A DNA stretch of 64,000 bases from CAXBCP01 sp963974055 (GTDB lineage: Bacteria; Pseudomonadota; Alphaproteobacteria; MPNO01; UBA830): contig CAXBCP010000013.1 in assembly GCA_963974055.1 (NCBI GenBank), forward strand, positions 54,243-118,242, read 5' to 3'. This document shows positions 35,271 through 44,535 of this stretch, in pieces (the stretch's first letter is position 1; each line of letters opens with the position of its first letter). Below the pieces are notes generated by a model. That model searched no databases. It was not told the DNA's origin and saw only the letters and a list, made by a program, of their open reading frames with translations. The position numbers and the translations under genes were made by a program.

Positions 35271-35438
35271 GCGTCACCTCAGGAAAATACCATGTGCACG
35301 TCTATCGCGATGCCGCACCCGAGTGAAGCTTATTCCGCACCATCCGATCTGCGTCGCACAGGTGCAAAGAAACTTAAAGGCGGGCGAAGAGCAGGCTGGG
35401 GCTGGCGCTCCTTCGCGCCGCGCTTCATATTCCCGGTC

Positions 35439-36194
35439 ATGTCCGGATTCGCAATCAGCGTTCAGAACCTTGCCAAAAAGTTCGGCGATATCGTCGCGGT
35501 CGACGACCTGAGCTTCGACGTGCGCGAAGGCGATATCGTCGGGCTGCTGGGAGGCAACGGCGCCGGCAAGACCACCACGATATCGATGATCCTCGGGCTG
35601 CTGATCCCGACTTCGGGATCGCTCGAGGTCCTCGGCACGGACATGCTGCGCCACCGCTACCGGGTGCTGTCGCGTCTCAACTTTTCCTCTCCCTATGTCG
35701 ACCTGCCGAAACGCCTGACGTCGCGGGAGAATCTGATGGTCTACGCGAAACTTTATGGAATCCGGAACCCGGCCGGGCGGCTCTGCGCGCTGGCCGACGA
35801 CCTGGATATCGGCGGATTTCTCGACCGGCCGTTCGGGGCGCTGTCATCGGGACAAAAGACCCGGGTGTCTCTCGCCAAGTCGCTCCTGAACGAGCCGGAC
35901 CTGCTGTTGCTGGACGAACCGACCGCATCGCTGGACCCGGACACTGCGGACTGGGTCCGGACATACCTGAAGAATTTCCAGCAGGAGCGCGGCGCAACCG
36001 TGCTGCTGGCCTCTCATAACATGGCCGAGGTCGAACGATTGTGCGATGACGTTCTGGTGATGAAACAGGGGAAAATCGTCGACCGCGACAGTCCGGCCGG
36101 CCTGCTTGCCAGATACGGACAGGCCAACCTGGAGGAAGTCTTCCTGGACATCGCCCGCGACCGGACGACCGTGCAGCGAAACGGAGCGGCGTAA
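35439..36194 (+). CDS. ABC-2 transporter ATP-binding protein
   Basis: The ATG at 35439 gives a standard 251-residue nucleotide-binding protein: Walker A LGGNGAGKTTT, signature LSSGQKTRVSL, Walker B LLLLDEPTASLD and the H-loop in LLASHNMAEVE. An in-frame ATG at 35292 with an AGGAAA ribosome-binding site would add 49 basic residues, and this start cannot be excluded. It pairs with the permease 5 bases downstream. The pair would export a lipid, polysaccharide part or drug; the substrate is not shown. It is transcribed away from the RegB-like gene. Confidence 0.9.
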   Translation: MSGFAISVQNLAKKFGDIVAVDDLSFDVREGDIVGLLGGNGAGKTTTISMILGLLIPTSGSLEVLGTDMLRHRYRVLSRLNFSSPYVDLPKRLTSRENLMVYAKLYGIRNPAGRLCALADDLDIGGFLDRPFGALSSGQKTRVSLAKSLLNEPDLLLLDEPTASLDPDTADWVRTYLKNFQQERGATVLLASHNMAEVERLCDDVLVMKQGKIVDRDSPAGLLARYGQANLEEVFLDIARDRTTVQRNGAA

Positions 36195-36199
36195 CAGGC

Positions 36200-37021
36200 A
36201 TGTCGGGCAGTCGGCGGAACGGATACCTTTTTTCGGGGCGGCGCGTCGGTGCGATGGTGCTGCGTTATTTCTACCTGCTGCGCGGTTCTGTTCCACGCAT
36301 CGTCGAACTCGCCTACTGGCCGACGATGCAGATGCTGATCTGGGGTTTCATGTCCCAGTTCCTGGCGCAGCATTCCGAATGGTTCCTCCAGGCGGGCGGC
36401 ATTCTTATTGCCGCAGTCCTGCTGTGGGACGTGATGTTCCGGTCGAATATCGGCGTATCGATCTCGTTCCTCGAGGAAATGTGGTCGCGCAATCTGGGAC
36501 AGCTTTTCGCGAGTCCGTTGCGCCCCTATGAATGGGCGGTGTCCCTGCTGGCGATCAGCGCGATACGCACCCTGATCGGCGTGGTGCCGGCGGCGCTTCT
36601 GGCGATTCCGCTGTACCATTATTCGATCTTCGATATGGGACTGCCGCTTGTCGCGTTTTTCACGAACCTGCTGGTGTTCGGTGCCGCGGTCGGGCTTGCC
36701 GTCTCGGGCCTTGTGCTGCGCTGCGGCCTCGGCGCCGAAAGCCTCGCCTGGGCGGTGATTTTCGCCGTTGCGCCGCTAAGCGGCATATACTATCCGATCA
36801 GCACCCTGCCCGACTGGCTGCAACCCGTGGCCTACAGCCTGCCATCGGCGCATGTTTTCGAAGGGATGCGCGCGGCTGCGATCGACGGCGTATTTCTGAC
36901 AGACAGGTTTGTCTGGGCCGTATCGCTCAACGTCGTCTACCTCGCCCTCGGCATGGGCGCATTCCTGCTTGCTTTCCGCGGCGCACGCCAACGCGGGCAA
37001 TTGCTGCAGATGGGCGAATAA
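36200..37021 (+). CDS. ABC-2 type transporter permease
   Basis: The 273-residue protein has about six membrane helices and the ABC-2 permease pattern, including the late periplasmic-side motif FAVAPLSGIYYPISTLPDWLQP, which is typical of export permeases, and an EGMRAA segment in the following loop. It starts 5 bases after the ATPase gene and is the end of this small operon, meeting the convergent CbiB gene 26 bases away. Substrate unknown. Confidence 0.9.
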   Translation: MSGSRRNGYLFSGRRVGAMVLRYFYLLRGSVPRIVELAYWPTMQMLIWGFMSQFLAQHSEWFLQAGGILIAAVLLWDVMFRSNIGVSISFLEEMWSRNLGQLFASPLRPYEWAVSLLAISAIRTLIGVVPAALLAIPLYHYSIFDMGLPLVAFFTNLLVFGAAVGLAVSGLVLRCGLGAESLAWAVIFAVAPLSGIYYPISTLPDWLQPVAYSLPSAHVFEGMRAAAIDGVFLTDRFVWAVSLNVVYLALGMGAFLLAFRGARQRGQLLQMGE

Positions 37022-37047
37022 CCGGCAGTCCCGCATGCGCGGGGCGG

Positions 37048-38049
37048 TCAGAACCGGTGCGCCACCAGCGCCAGCAGAACCAGCGGCGCAAGCCCGAGAA
37101 ACCCGACGATCAGATACAGCCACATTGCACGCGCGATATCCGTCGAATTGGCGCGGGCGCGGCCATCGCCGATCCATGCGCCCGGCGCGACCGCGCCGTC
37201 ATGGCGGCGCGGACCCGACAGGGACAGTCCCAGCGCGCCGGCGACGGCTCCGTGCGTCCAGCCTTCCCGCGGCGGCTGGCCGGCGGCAGCGCCGCCGATC
37301 ATCCCGCGGATGGCGGCAAGCGGCCGGGCCGTCGGCGAAAACAACGTCCCGAGGACGATAAGAAACGCCGTTACGGGCGCAGGAATGAAATTCATAAGCC
37401 GGTCAAGCGCGCCAGCCATCCGGCCGAACGCGGCATGCTTTTCCGTAGGGTAGACCAGCTCGTCGGCCAGCGCGGTGGTGACGCGGTACGCAAACAACCC
37501 GGGAAGCCCGCCGATTACGTACCAGAACACGGGCCCGACAAGACCGTCGCACAGCCGCACGGCGAACATCTCTACAGAGCCACGGGCCAGGCCGTGCTCG
37601 TCGATCGCATCCGTCTCATACCCGACGGCCCGCCCCAGGATGGAGCGCGCCCGGTCAAGACTCTTTCGCGCAAGCGCGCGACGGAGTGCGCCGGCATTTA
37701 CGAGGGGACGCTGCAGACCAACACACATGGCGACGAGACCCGCTTCGAGGATCCACCCGTCGGCAAGCGACCGGCAGAATTCGGCACCGTAGAGACCGCC
37801 GATTCCGGCAAGCGGGACAAGCACAAGCACCACCAGGGCGCCGCGCATCCTGCGGCTGCGGCTCGACCGGTTTTGCCGGTTCAGGCGGCGGCCGGCGCGG
37901 CGCGCGACGGCGGCGCTGATCGTCCGCGGAAGGGACAGAATCTGGCTTAAACCCGGCAGCCCGCCAAAGATAAATTCAAGCGCGAACGCGGCGCAGAGCA
38001 CCGCGAACATATAATCGCTTCCATAGAACCAATCCGGCGAAACAGACAT
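37048..38049 (-). CDS. cbiB: Adenosylcobinamide-phosphate synthase (CobD/CbiB family)
   Basis: The 333-residue membrane protein has the CbiB/CobD pattern: LEFIFGGLPG near the start, then RSILGRAVGYETDAIDEHGL, a later segment with ADELVYPTEKHAAFGRMAG, and LDRLMNFIPAPVTAF. The enzyme attaches aminopropanol (or its phosphate) to cobyric acid late in cobalamin synthesis. It is alone, with no other cob/cbi gene in the window and no cobalamin riboswitch in its 58-base upstream gap. That leaves open either a dispersed pathway or use in salvage. Confidence 0.87.
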   Translation of the reverse strand: MSVSPDWFYGSDYMFAVLCAAFALEFIFGGLPGLSQILSLPRTISAAVARRAGRRLNRQNRSSRSRRMRGALVVLVLVPLAGIGGLYGAEFCRSLADGWILEAGLVAMCVGLQRPLVNAGALRRALARKSLDRARSILGRAVGYETDAIDEHGLARGSVEMFAVRLCDGLVGPVFWYVIGGLPGLFAYRVTTALADELVYPTEKHAAFGRMAGALDRLMNFIPAPVTAFLIVLGTLFSPTARPLAAIRGMIGGAAAGQPPREGWTHGAVAGALGLSLSGPRRHDGAVAPGAWIGDGRARANSTDIARAMWLYLIVGFLGLAPLVLLALVAHRF

Positions 38050-38107
38050 TTCCCGCGCCTCATAAAACCCGTGGCGCGAGGGTTACCGGATTATGGTGAA
38101 TAAAGGC

Positions 38108-38680
38108 CTAACTATCGATGCCGGCGGACTTCATAAACCGCACCACGGCCCGGCGATTGTTGCGTAATGCCCAATCGAGCGCCGTACGGCCGGTAAAATC
38201 CGTGAACCCGCTATCGGCCTTAAGGTCCAGCAATGCCTGAACGGCGGCAAGATGTCCCGACGACGCGGCAATCATCAGCGGGGTCAGCCCCTGCCGGTTC
38301 TGGACATTGATATTGGCGCCCTTGCCGGCGAGCGCTTCTATCACGCCGACGTGGTTTCCCGCGGCGGCATAGTACAGGGGCGAACTTCCGAACTTGTCGG
38401 TCGAATTCACCCGCGGATTGAACCGCAGCAACAGGTTCACGAAATCCTCGTTGCCCTCCATCGCGGCAAAAAACAGCGATGTGCGGCGGTTCTCGTCGCG
38501 GGCATCGACATTGTGGCCACGCGCGAGCATGGATTCGGCGGTGGTCAGATCGTCGGCTTTCGTCGCCTCGATCAGACGGTCGTTCTTGAGAAGATCGATT
38601 TCCGCCACAGCGGTCATGGGCAGCGCGGATATCGCGACGGCGGCCAACCATGGCAGGGTGAGTTTGGAGAATATGCGCAT
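38108..38680 (-). CDS. Periplasmic ankyrin-repeat protein
   Basis: The start at 38680 gives a signal peptide MRIFSKLTLPWLAAVAISAL, cleaved near AVAE. The 190-residue protein then carries about four ankyrin repeats, recognisable from DENRRTSLFFAAMEGNEDFV, FGSSPLYYAAAGNHVGVIEA, NRQGLTPLMIAASSGHLAAV and FTGRTALDWALRNN. Ankyrin repeats mediate protein binding; no partner is evident. It is transcribed away from the SCO gene. Confidence 0.87.
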   Translation of the reverse strand: MRIFSKLTLPWLAAVAISALPMTAVAEIDLLKNDRLIEATKADDLTTAESMLARGHNVDARDENRRTSLFFAAMEGNEDFVNLLLRFNPRVNSTDKFGSSPLYYAAAGNHVGVIEALAGKGANINVQNRQGLTPLMIAASSGHLAAVQALLDLKADSGFTDFTGRTALDWALRNNRRAVVRFMKSAGIDS

Positions 38681-38790
38681 GATGCAAACTTGTGCATGTG
38701 GGTGCCGGGCGTCAAGTCTTTCTATGGCCATTCGCCGGCTCGGCGATTATATCTGACGTCTACAGACACCGTTAAGCAGAAAGGTCGCCA

Positions 38791-39384
38791 ATGCGCCTTT
38801 ATCAGGTCGTTCTTATCGCCGTGACCGGACTTGTCATCGCCGCCGTTGCCGCCTTCGTGCTGTATGGCGGCAACGGCGGAAAGGGTATTGCCTCCATCGG
38901 GGGCCCCTTCACCCTGACCGACCATCGCGGCAAGCAGAAAACCGACGCAGATTTCCGCGGACAGTACATGCTGATTTACTTCGGCTACACTTACTGTCCC
39001 GATGTCTGCCCGACGGCGCTTCAGGTGATGACCCAGGCGATGGACATGCTCCCGCCGGAAACGCAGAAGAAAATCACCCCGGTCTTCATCACGATCGATC
39101 CGGCGCGCGACACGGTCGAGCAACTCAGCGCCTACGTCGAGAATTTCCATTCCCGCATGGTCGGCCTGACCGGCACCGCCGAGCAGGTCGCCAAGGCGGC
39201 GCGGGCGTACCGCGTGTATTTCGGCCGCGCCAAGAACGGCGAGGAAGACACCACCGAATACCTGATGGATCACAGTTCCATCGTTTTCCTGGTCGATCCG
39301 GACGGCGTTTATGTGACGCATTTCACCCACGCTACCGCGCCCGGGAAAATGGCCGAGAAACTGAAACAAACGGCAGGATCCTGA
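38791..39384 (+). CDS. SCO1/SenC family copper-binding protein
   Basis: The 197-residue protein has an N-terminal membrane anchor (about 5-25) and a thioredoxin-like domain with the copper-binding CxxxC motif Cys69-Cys73 (TYCPDVCP) and the conserved His161 (MDHSSIVFLVDP). SCO proteins deliver copper to cytochrome c oxidase subunit II. The gene is directly upstream of the YcgN-like gene, 3 bases apart. It lies in the same neighbourhood as RegB/RegA, which is linked to senC in Rhodobacter, although here they are not adjacent. Confidence 0.92.
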   Translation: MRLYQVVLIAVTGLVIAAVAAFVLYGGNGGKGIASIGGPFTLTDHRGKQKTDADFRGQYMLIYFGYTYCPDVCPTALQVMTQAMDMLPPETQKKITPVFITIDPARDTVEQLSAYVENFHSRMVGLTGTAEQVAKAARAYRVYFGRAKNGEEDTTEYLMDHSSIVFLVDPDGVYVTHFTHATAPGKMAEKLKQTAGS

Positions 39385-39387
39385 GGC

Positions 39388-39828
39388 ATGCCGGCAACGC
39401 CCCCCTTCTGGGAAACCAAAACCATCGACGAGATGGACACCGACGAATGGGAATCCCTTTGCGACGGATGCGCCAAGTGCTGCCTGATAAAGCTTGAAGA
39501 CATCGACACCGGTGAAATCGCCTTTACCGAGGTCGTTTGCCGCCTGCTCGATATCGGCACCTGCGCGTGTTCCGACTATCCGAACAGATCAACGCGCGTG
39601 CCGGACTGCCTGCAGGTCACACCGGAACTGGCGCGCACCGCGAACTGGCTGCCCTCGACCTGCGCCTATCGCCTGCTGGCGGAGGGCAAACCGCTGAACT
39701 GGTGGCATCCGCTGGTGTCCGGCGATCCGAACACGGTGCATGTCGCCGGAATATCGGTGCGCGACCGGGTGGTACATGAATCCCAGCGCATCGATCCCGA
39801 AGACCATATCGTGACCTGGCCCGAATAG
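39388..39828 (+). CDS. YcgN-like cysteine-cluster protein (UPF0260)
   Basis: The 146-residue protein matches the YcgN family: WESLCDGCAKCCLIKLED, then CRLLDIGTCACSDYPNR, then VPDCLQV and WLPSTCAYRLLAEGKPL. The conserved cysteines suggest an iron-sulfur or zinc cluster; the biological role of the family is unknown. It follows the SCO gene after 3 bases, and its start and stop codons are well placed. Confidence 0.92.
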   Translation: MPATPPFWETKTIDEMDTDEWESLCDGCAKCCLIKLEDIDTGEIAFTEVVCRLLDIGTCACSDYPNRSTRVPDCLQVTPELARTANWLPSTCAYRLLAEGKPLNWWHPLVSGDPNTVHVAGISVRDRVVHESQRIDPEDHIVTWPE

Positions 39829-39893
39829 GCCCGCCCGTCCAGTTCCGCCCGAATATTTTGCGAAGATCCGGTACCCAAATCGGAAAAGACGCC

Positions 39894-40104
39894 ATGACAA
39901 ATTCGCCCCCTATCGACGGCAGCGGAATGGCCGCGGTCCTGCAGAACTGGCAGACCGAGGACGCCGACATGTATCAGGACGCGCCGGGCGCGGCACAGCG
40001 GCGACGACTCCCGGCGTGCCCTGCGTCCGCCGCTGATGCCGCTGGACGGGACGACCGCCGACGCCCTCTGGGCCGAATTAGCCGCTGCCGGATTTCCCGC
40101 CTGA
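39894..40104 (+). pseudogene. Possible small frameshifted gene
   Basis: From the ATG at 39894 the first frame reads as a plausible hydrophilic protein (MTNSPPIDGSGMAAVLQNWQ onward) for about 30 codons. It then changes to rare-codon, arginine-rich sequence. The +1 frame then becomes protein-like, with SRRALRPPLMPLDGTTAD followed by ALWAELAAAGFPA and a TGA at 40102-40104. One base lost or gained near 39985-40005 would join the halves into about 70 residues. It may be a decayed gene or a sequencing error. The second part overlaps the convergent transporter gene by 27 bases. No family was recognised. Confidence 0.4.
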
Positions 40105-40995
40105 GTTAACCAGCCCGACACCGACCAGGACCAGTCCCGCCGCCGCCCAGACCCATACGCCCGGACGCTCGCCCAGCAACAGCACGCCATACAGCACACC
40201 GGTCAGGGTGGTGACATAGGTCGCCTGGCCGCCGAACGTGGCGCCGGCCCGCCGGATCAGTTCGTAGAGGCCGAAAAAACAGAACGACAGTATCGCCGCA
40301 TGCCCGAACACCGCCGCCTCCGCCAGGCCGGGCCAGGCCGCCCAGAGAGGATGGAACTGCCCGGTCGCGAGCGCCAGCGGCAGGGCGATAGCGCTCGCCA
40401 GCGTAAACATCCCGGCGGTCAGCGCCATCGAATTGGCGCCGGCGGGACGTGCCCGGTCGATAACGATGTTCGAATAGGCGTAGATCAGCGGCGGCAGCAG
40501 CCCAAGCGCGATCCACCCGAGCGACACGTTCCCTGACAGGCCGGCCCCCGGCGCGAACATGAGAACGATACCGCCGAGCCCGATTAAAATTCCGAGACTC
40601 CGGACCGCCGAAAATTTTTCGAATTTGAGCGTTACCGAGGCCACAAAGGTCATCAGCGGCGACGTGCCGAGCAGGATGGCGACGATACCGGCAGGCACAT
40701 TCTGCAGAACGGAATACATGACGAAGCCCGCGAAGACGAAACGGGTGCACCCCGACAGCAGGTAGTATTTCATATACGGGCCGGAAAACCGCGGCCTGAC
40801 CCGCTGGAACACGCAGAACGTCCAGCACAGGCAGGACGCCCCGATCGCTACCCAGAACACATAGCCCATGGGCTCGATGCCGTTCGTCACGGCGAACCGC
40901 GCGATCGCCGGAACGGCGCCCCACGCGCCGCCGACGGCGAACAGGATCAGGAAGGGAATGAGAGCGCCGGTTCCGGCGGCAGGACGAGCCATCAC
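40078..40995 (-). CDS. DMT superfamily transporter (EamA)
   Basis: The 305-residue protein has ten membrane helices in two EamA repeats; the second contains GATFGGQATYVTTLTGVLYG followed by LLGERPGVWVWAAAGLVLVG. EamA/DMT proteins export metabolites or amino acids. The start is at 40995, immediately after an MMARPAAG stretch. It is transcribed away from the MFS gene. Confidence 0.9.
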   Translation of the reverse strand: MMARPAAGTGALIPFLILFAVGGAWGAVPAIARFAVTNGIEPMGYVFWVAIGASCLCWTFCVFQRVRPRFSGPYMKYYLLSGCTRFVFAGFVMYSVLQNVPAGIVAILLGTSPLMTFVASVTLKFEKFSAVRSLGILIGLGGIVLMFAPGAGLSGNVSLGWIALGLLPPLIYAYSNIVIDRARPAGANSMALTAGMFTLASAIALPLALATGQFHPLWAAWPGLAEAAVFGHAAILSFCFFGLYELIRRAGATFGGQATYVTTLTGVLYGVLLLGERPGVWVWAAAGLVLVGVGLVNSGGKSGSG

Positions 40996-41100
40996 CGCCC
41001 TATAGCAGCCGGCCGCACGCCCGGGAAGAGATCATTTGGCATGGCGGATTGCGAATATCGGCGATTGGATTGCAAACCCAACCATAGCATGATGCGCACG

Positions 41101-42300
41101 ATGTCCCGCCCCGTTCTGATCATCCTGATATCTGTCCTCGTCATGCTGGGGCCGTTCACCAACAACATCATGGTGCCGTCCCTCACATCGATCGCGACGG
41201 AAATGCAGACCGGCTTTGGCGATGCGCAATCCATCCTGAGCATCTACATGGTCGGGTTCGCGGCGGGCCAGCTTTTCGTCGGGCCGATGTCCGACCGGTT
41301 CGGCCGCAAACCGGTTCTGGCGGTGTCTCTGGCGCTTTATATCGCGACTTCCGTGATGTGCGCTTTCGCCCCCGATCTTTACAGCCTGTGCGCCGGCCGG
41401 CTGGTCCAGGCGCTTTCGGTCAGCGCGACGTTGTCCGTCGGCCGTTCCATCGTGCGCGACTGCTTCCCGTCCGAACAGATGGCGCAGGTCTACGCCTATG
41501 TCGGCACGGCGCTCGCGCTCGGCCCGATCGTCGGGCCGATCTTCGGCGGGTTTATAGAGGTCGCGGCAGGCTGGCGCAGCGTGTTCTTTTTTCTCGCCGG
41601 GGTCGGCGGCGTGATGCTGCTGATTATCGTGTTCCTGCTCCGCGAGACCAACCAGCACCTCAACCGAGACGCCACACGGCCGGCGCGGCTGATCGGCAAT
41701 TACGCGACCCTGCTGTCGACCCGCCTGTATATGGGATACGTGCTGTGCAATGCGATCTGCTATGGCGGCATCTTCGCCTTCACGTCGTGCAGTGCCTATA
41801 TTCTGATCGGGCTGCTGGAGGTGTCGCCAGAAATTTTCGGCGCGCTCTATGCCGTCACGGTCGGCGCCTATGGCGTCGGCACCCTGCTGGCGAGCCAGAT
41901 TACCCGCCGCGTCGGCATCAAACGAATGATCGTATTCGGCGGCCTGATCATGACAGTCTTCGGCGCAATTCTCGTGGCCCTGCCGATGATGGGCTATTTC
42001 ACCATATGGACCGTGGTCATCCCGTTCGCAGGCTTCGCCTTCGGGACCGGTTTCGTCTTTCCGAGCGGTCAGGCCGGAGGTATTTCGCCCTATCCGAAGA
42101 TGGCGGGCGCGGCATCGTCCATGCTGAGCTGCCTGCAGATGGCGACCGCGGCGATCGTCGGGGCGGTCACTGCCCGGCTGCTCGACGGCGACATGATGCC
42201 GATGGCATGGGCGGTCTTCGGCATGGGCCCGGTGATGCTGTTAAGTTTCTACCTGCTGGTGTTGCGGGCGCCCCGCGAGGTCTCGGCACAAACACCCTGA
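41101..42300 (+). CDS. MFS drug-resistance transporter (Bcr/CflA-like)
   Basis: The 399-residue reading starts at 41101 (MSRPVLIILISVLVMLG), directly before the first membrane helix; ATGs at 41089 and 41092 are alternatives, and none has a clear ribosome-binding site. Twelve helices are predicted. The MFS loop motif GPMSDRFGRKPVLAVSL lies between helices 2 and 3, and GRSIVRDCF is typical of Bcr/CflA proteins. Export of drugs or sulfur compounds is family knowledge. Confidence 0.9.
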   Translation: MSRPVLIILISVLVMLGPFTNNIMVPSLTSIATEMQTGFGDAQSILSIYMVGFAAGQLFVGPMSDRFGRKPVLAVSLALYIATSVMCAFAPDLYSLCAGRLVQALSVSATLSVGRSIVRDCFPSEQMAQVYAYVGTALALGPIVGPIFGGFIEVAAGWRSVFFFLAGVGGVMLLIIVFLLRETNQHLNRDATRPARLIGNYATLLSTRLYMGYVLCNAICYGGIFAFTSCSAYILIGLLEVSPEIFGALYAVTVGAYGVGTLLASQITRRVGIKRMIVFGGLIMTVFGAILVALPMMGYFTIWTVVIPFAGFAFGTGFVFPSGQAGGISPYPKMAGAASSMLSCLQMATAAIVGAVTARLLDGDMMPMAWAVFGMGPVMLLSFYLLVLRAPREVSAQTP

Positions 42301-42338
42301 CACCCGAACGAAGCGCTATTACGCTCTGCCGCCCGGGT

Positions 42339-44468
42339 TCAGTCGCCCCGGGTGTATTCCTGGTCGGTGGTCTCGCTCTCCCCGCCCCGGCGCCACCATG
42401 GCAGTTTTTTCTTCGCCGGTTCTGCGCGTTGCGGGACCTTCGGGGGAGACAGGGCCACCGGCGCGAGCGGCCGGGCGGCGACGCCATCGAGCGCGGGAAC
42501 CATGAATTCCCGCCACAGGCGGGCCGGCAGTCCGCCGCCGGTCACCCGCTTCATGGGGGAATTGTCGTCATTTCCCATCCACACGCCGGTCACCAGTTCG
42601 CCGGTATAGCCGATAAACCAGGCATCTCGGAAATCCTGGCTTGTCCCGGTTTTGCCGCCGGCGGGACGGGCCGGGTTGGCTGCCTTTCCGGTACCCCAGC
42701 CGACCACGCCGCGGAGCAGGTCGTTCATCTTGCCGACGGCGTCCGGCGTGACCACCTGTGCGGCCGCCCCATCCGTGCGGCGATACAGAACCCGTCCGCC
42801 GCGTTCGCGGATCTCGGAAATGCCGTGGGGCCAGACCGCGACGCCGCCATTGGCGATGACGCCATAGGCAGATGTCAGTTCGACGAGCGACACTTCGCTT
42901 GCCCCCAGCGCGAGACTGGGGTGCGATTTGAGCGGCGACGTAATGCCGAGCCGACGCGCCGCATCGATCACCCGGCCGCGCCCGACACGCTCCGACACCT
43001 GGACCGCCACCGTGTTGACGGAGCGCGCCATCGCTTCGCGGAGCGTAACGGCGCCCAGGAAAGTGCCGCTGTAATTCCGGGGCTGCCATTTGCCGATACG
43101 CAGCGGACCGTCGACGAACCGGTCATCCGGGCTCAGGCCGTTTTCCATGCCCGCCAGATAGACGAACAGCTTGAACGCCGAACCCGGCTGGCGAAGCGCC
43201 TGGAAGGCGCGGTTGAACTGGCTGTCACGATAATCCCTGCCGCCGACAAGCGCCCGTACCGCGCCGTCGGGCGACATGGATACAAGGGCCGCCTGGCTGA
43301 TATGCCGCGCCCTGCCGTTTTTGACCAGCGCCGCCCGCAAGCGGGTTTCCGCCAGGTCCTGAAGCCGGGTATCCATCGTGGTGCGGACGATCAGGTCCGC
43401 GCCGGGCCGGCCTACGAAGCCCGTCACCCGTTCGAGCGCCCAGTCGGTGAAATACCGGGCCGCATCGGTCCGCTTGGTGCCGGCGACCGGCGCCAGTTTT
43501 AGCGCGGCGGTGCGTTTCGCGGTCTTTGCGTCAAGAAAGCCTGCTGCAACCATCGTGCTCAGCACGATCCGGGCGCGATCCTCGGCGGCCTTGCGGCTGC
43601 GAACAGGCGAATACCGGGACGGCGCCTTGAGCAATCCCGCGAGGACGGCCGCTTCGTGCAGGGAGACCCGGCGCGCGGATTTTCCGAAATACCGCCGCGC
43701 GGCGGCATCGACACCGTAGGTGCCGGACCCCAGATAGACGCGATTGATATAGAGGGTGAATATCTGCTCCTTGGAGAAATTCGCCTCGAGCCAGAAGGCG
43801 AGCAGCAGTTCCTGCACCTTGCGCCGCAATGTGCGGTCGGGTTTCAGGAAGATGTTCTTGGCCAGCTGCTGCGTCAGGGTACTGCCGCCCTGGCGGACCC
43901 GCCCGGCCCGGAGGTTGGCGACGATCGCCCGCGCGAGGGCCATTGGATCGAACCCTAAATGCTCGAAAAAACGGCGATCTTCGGTCGCAACGATTGCCTG
44001 GACCAGATACGGCGGCACATCCGCGAGCCGCAGCGGGTCGCCGTACAGATCGCCATAGGTCGCGATTTCCCGCCTGTCGGCATCGGTCAGGGTAATGCTT
44101 GCCTTGCGGGCGGGAATGTCGAGATTGTCGATATCCGGCAGGTCATAAGCGTACCATGCGACCACCGCACCAAGCGCGACGCCGCCCCAGATGGCCAGAA
44201 CCAGGGACCACTTCGCCGCCCCTATAATAAGACGGGACCGCCGCGACCGCGCCTGCCCTGCGGCCGGTTTCTTCGGCGCTCCCCGCCCTGTACCGGATCC
44301 ACCCCCGGATTTACCTGCCGACTTCCCGCCGCCCGAACCGGAACCGCGGCCGCCCGGCGCGGCCTTCGAAGCACGCTTTGCGGTCGATTTCGAAGATGCC
44401 TTTACAGGGGACCTGTTCGCGGCTGCCCGACGCGGCGCCTTTGGTGTCTTCCGTTTTTTATCGGCCAT
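42339..44468 (-). CDS. Class A penicillin-binding protein (PBP1-type)
   Basis: The 709-residue protein starts with a long Lys/Arg/Ser/Gly-rich disordered cytoplasmic tail (about 1-80) before a single membrane helix (about 88-110). The transglycosylase domain has ATEDRRFFEHLGFDP and QGGSTLTQQLAKNIFL. The transpeptidase domain has the SxxK serine in RQPGSAFKLF, ARSVNTVAVQ, and KTGTSQDFRDAWF. It builds and cross-links peptidoglycan at the inner membrane. The basic tail is unusually long but consistent with some PBP1 variants. Confidence 0.92.
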   Translation of the reverse strand: MADKKRKTPKAPRRAAANRSPVKASSKSTAKRASKAAPGGRGSGSGGGKSAGKSGGGSGTGRGAPKKPAAGQARSRRSRLIIGAAKWSLVLAIWGGVALGAVVAWYAYDLPDIDNLDIPARKASITLTDADRREIATYGDLYGDPLRLADVPPYLVQAIVATEDRRFFEHLGFDPMALARAIVANLRAGRVRQGGSTLTQQLAKNIFLKPDRTLRRKVQELLLAFWLEANFSKEQIFTLYINRVYLGSGTYGVDAAARRYFGKSARRVSLHEAAVLAGLLKAPSRYSPVRSRKAAEDRARIVLSTMVAAGFLDAKTAKRTAALKLAPVAGTKRTDAARYFTDWALERVTGFVGRPGADLIVRTTMDTRLQDLAETRLRAALVKNGRARHISQAALVSMSPDGAVRALVGGRDYRDSQFNRAFQALRQPGSAFKLFVYLAGMENGLSPDDRFVDGPLRIGKWQPRNYSGTFLGAVTLREAMARSVNTVAVQVSERVGRGRVIDAARRLGITSPLKSHPSLALGASEVSLVELTSAYGVIANGGVAVWPHGISEIRERGGRVLYRRTDGAAAQVVTPDAVGKMNDLLRGVVGWGTGKAANPARPAGGKTGTSQDFRDAWFIGYTGELVTGVWMGNDDNSPMKRVTGGGLPARLWREFMVPALDGVAARPLAPVALSPPKVPQRAEPAKKKLPWWRRGGESETTDQEYTRGD

Positions 44469-44535
44469 ATCGCTATATGTAGTAGACTAGGGGGTACATC
44501 AATCCACTTCACCAATGTGGCGACATCAAGGCGAC

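Noticed and set aside
38050..38107. Cobalamin riboswitch before cbiB
   Set aside because: The upstream gap is only 58 bases and no B12-box-like sequence was seen.
38791..39384. SCO gene as part of a regB-senC-regA operon as in Rhodobacter
   Set aside because: The SCO gene is 3.5 kb away on the other strand with unrelated genes between, so it is not part of that operon.
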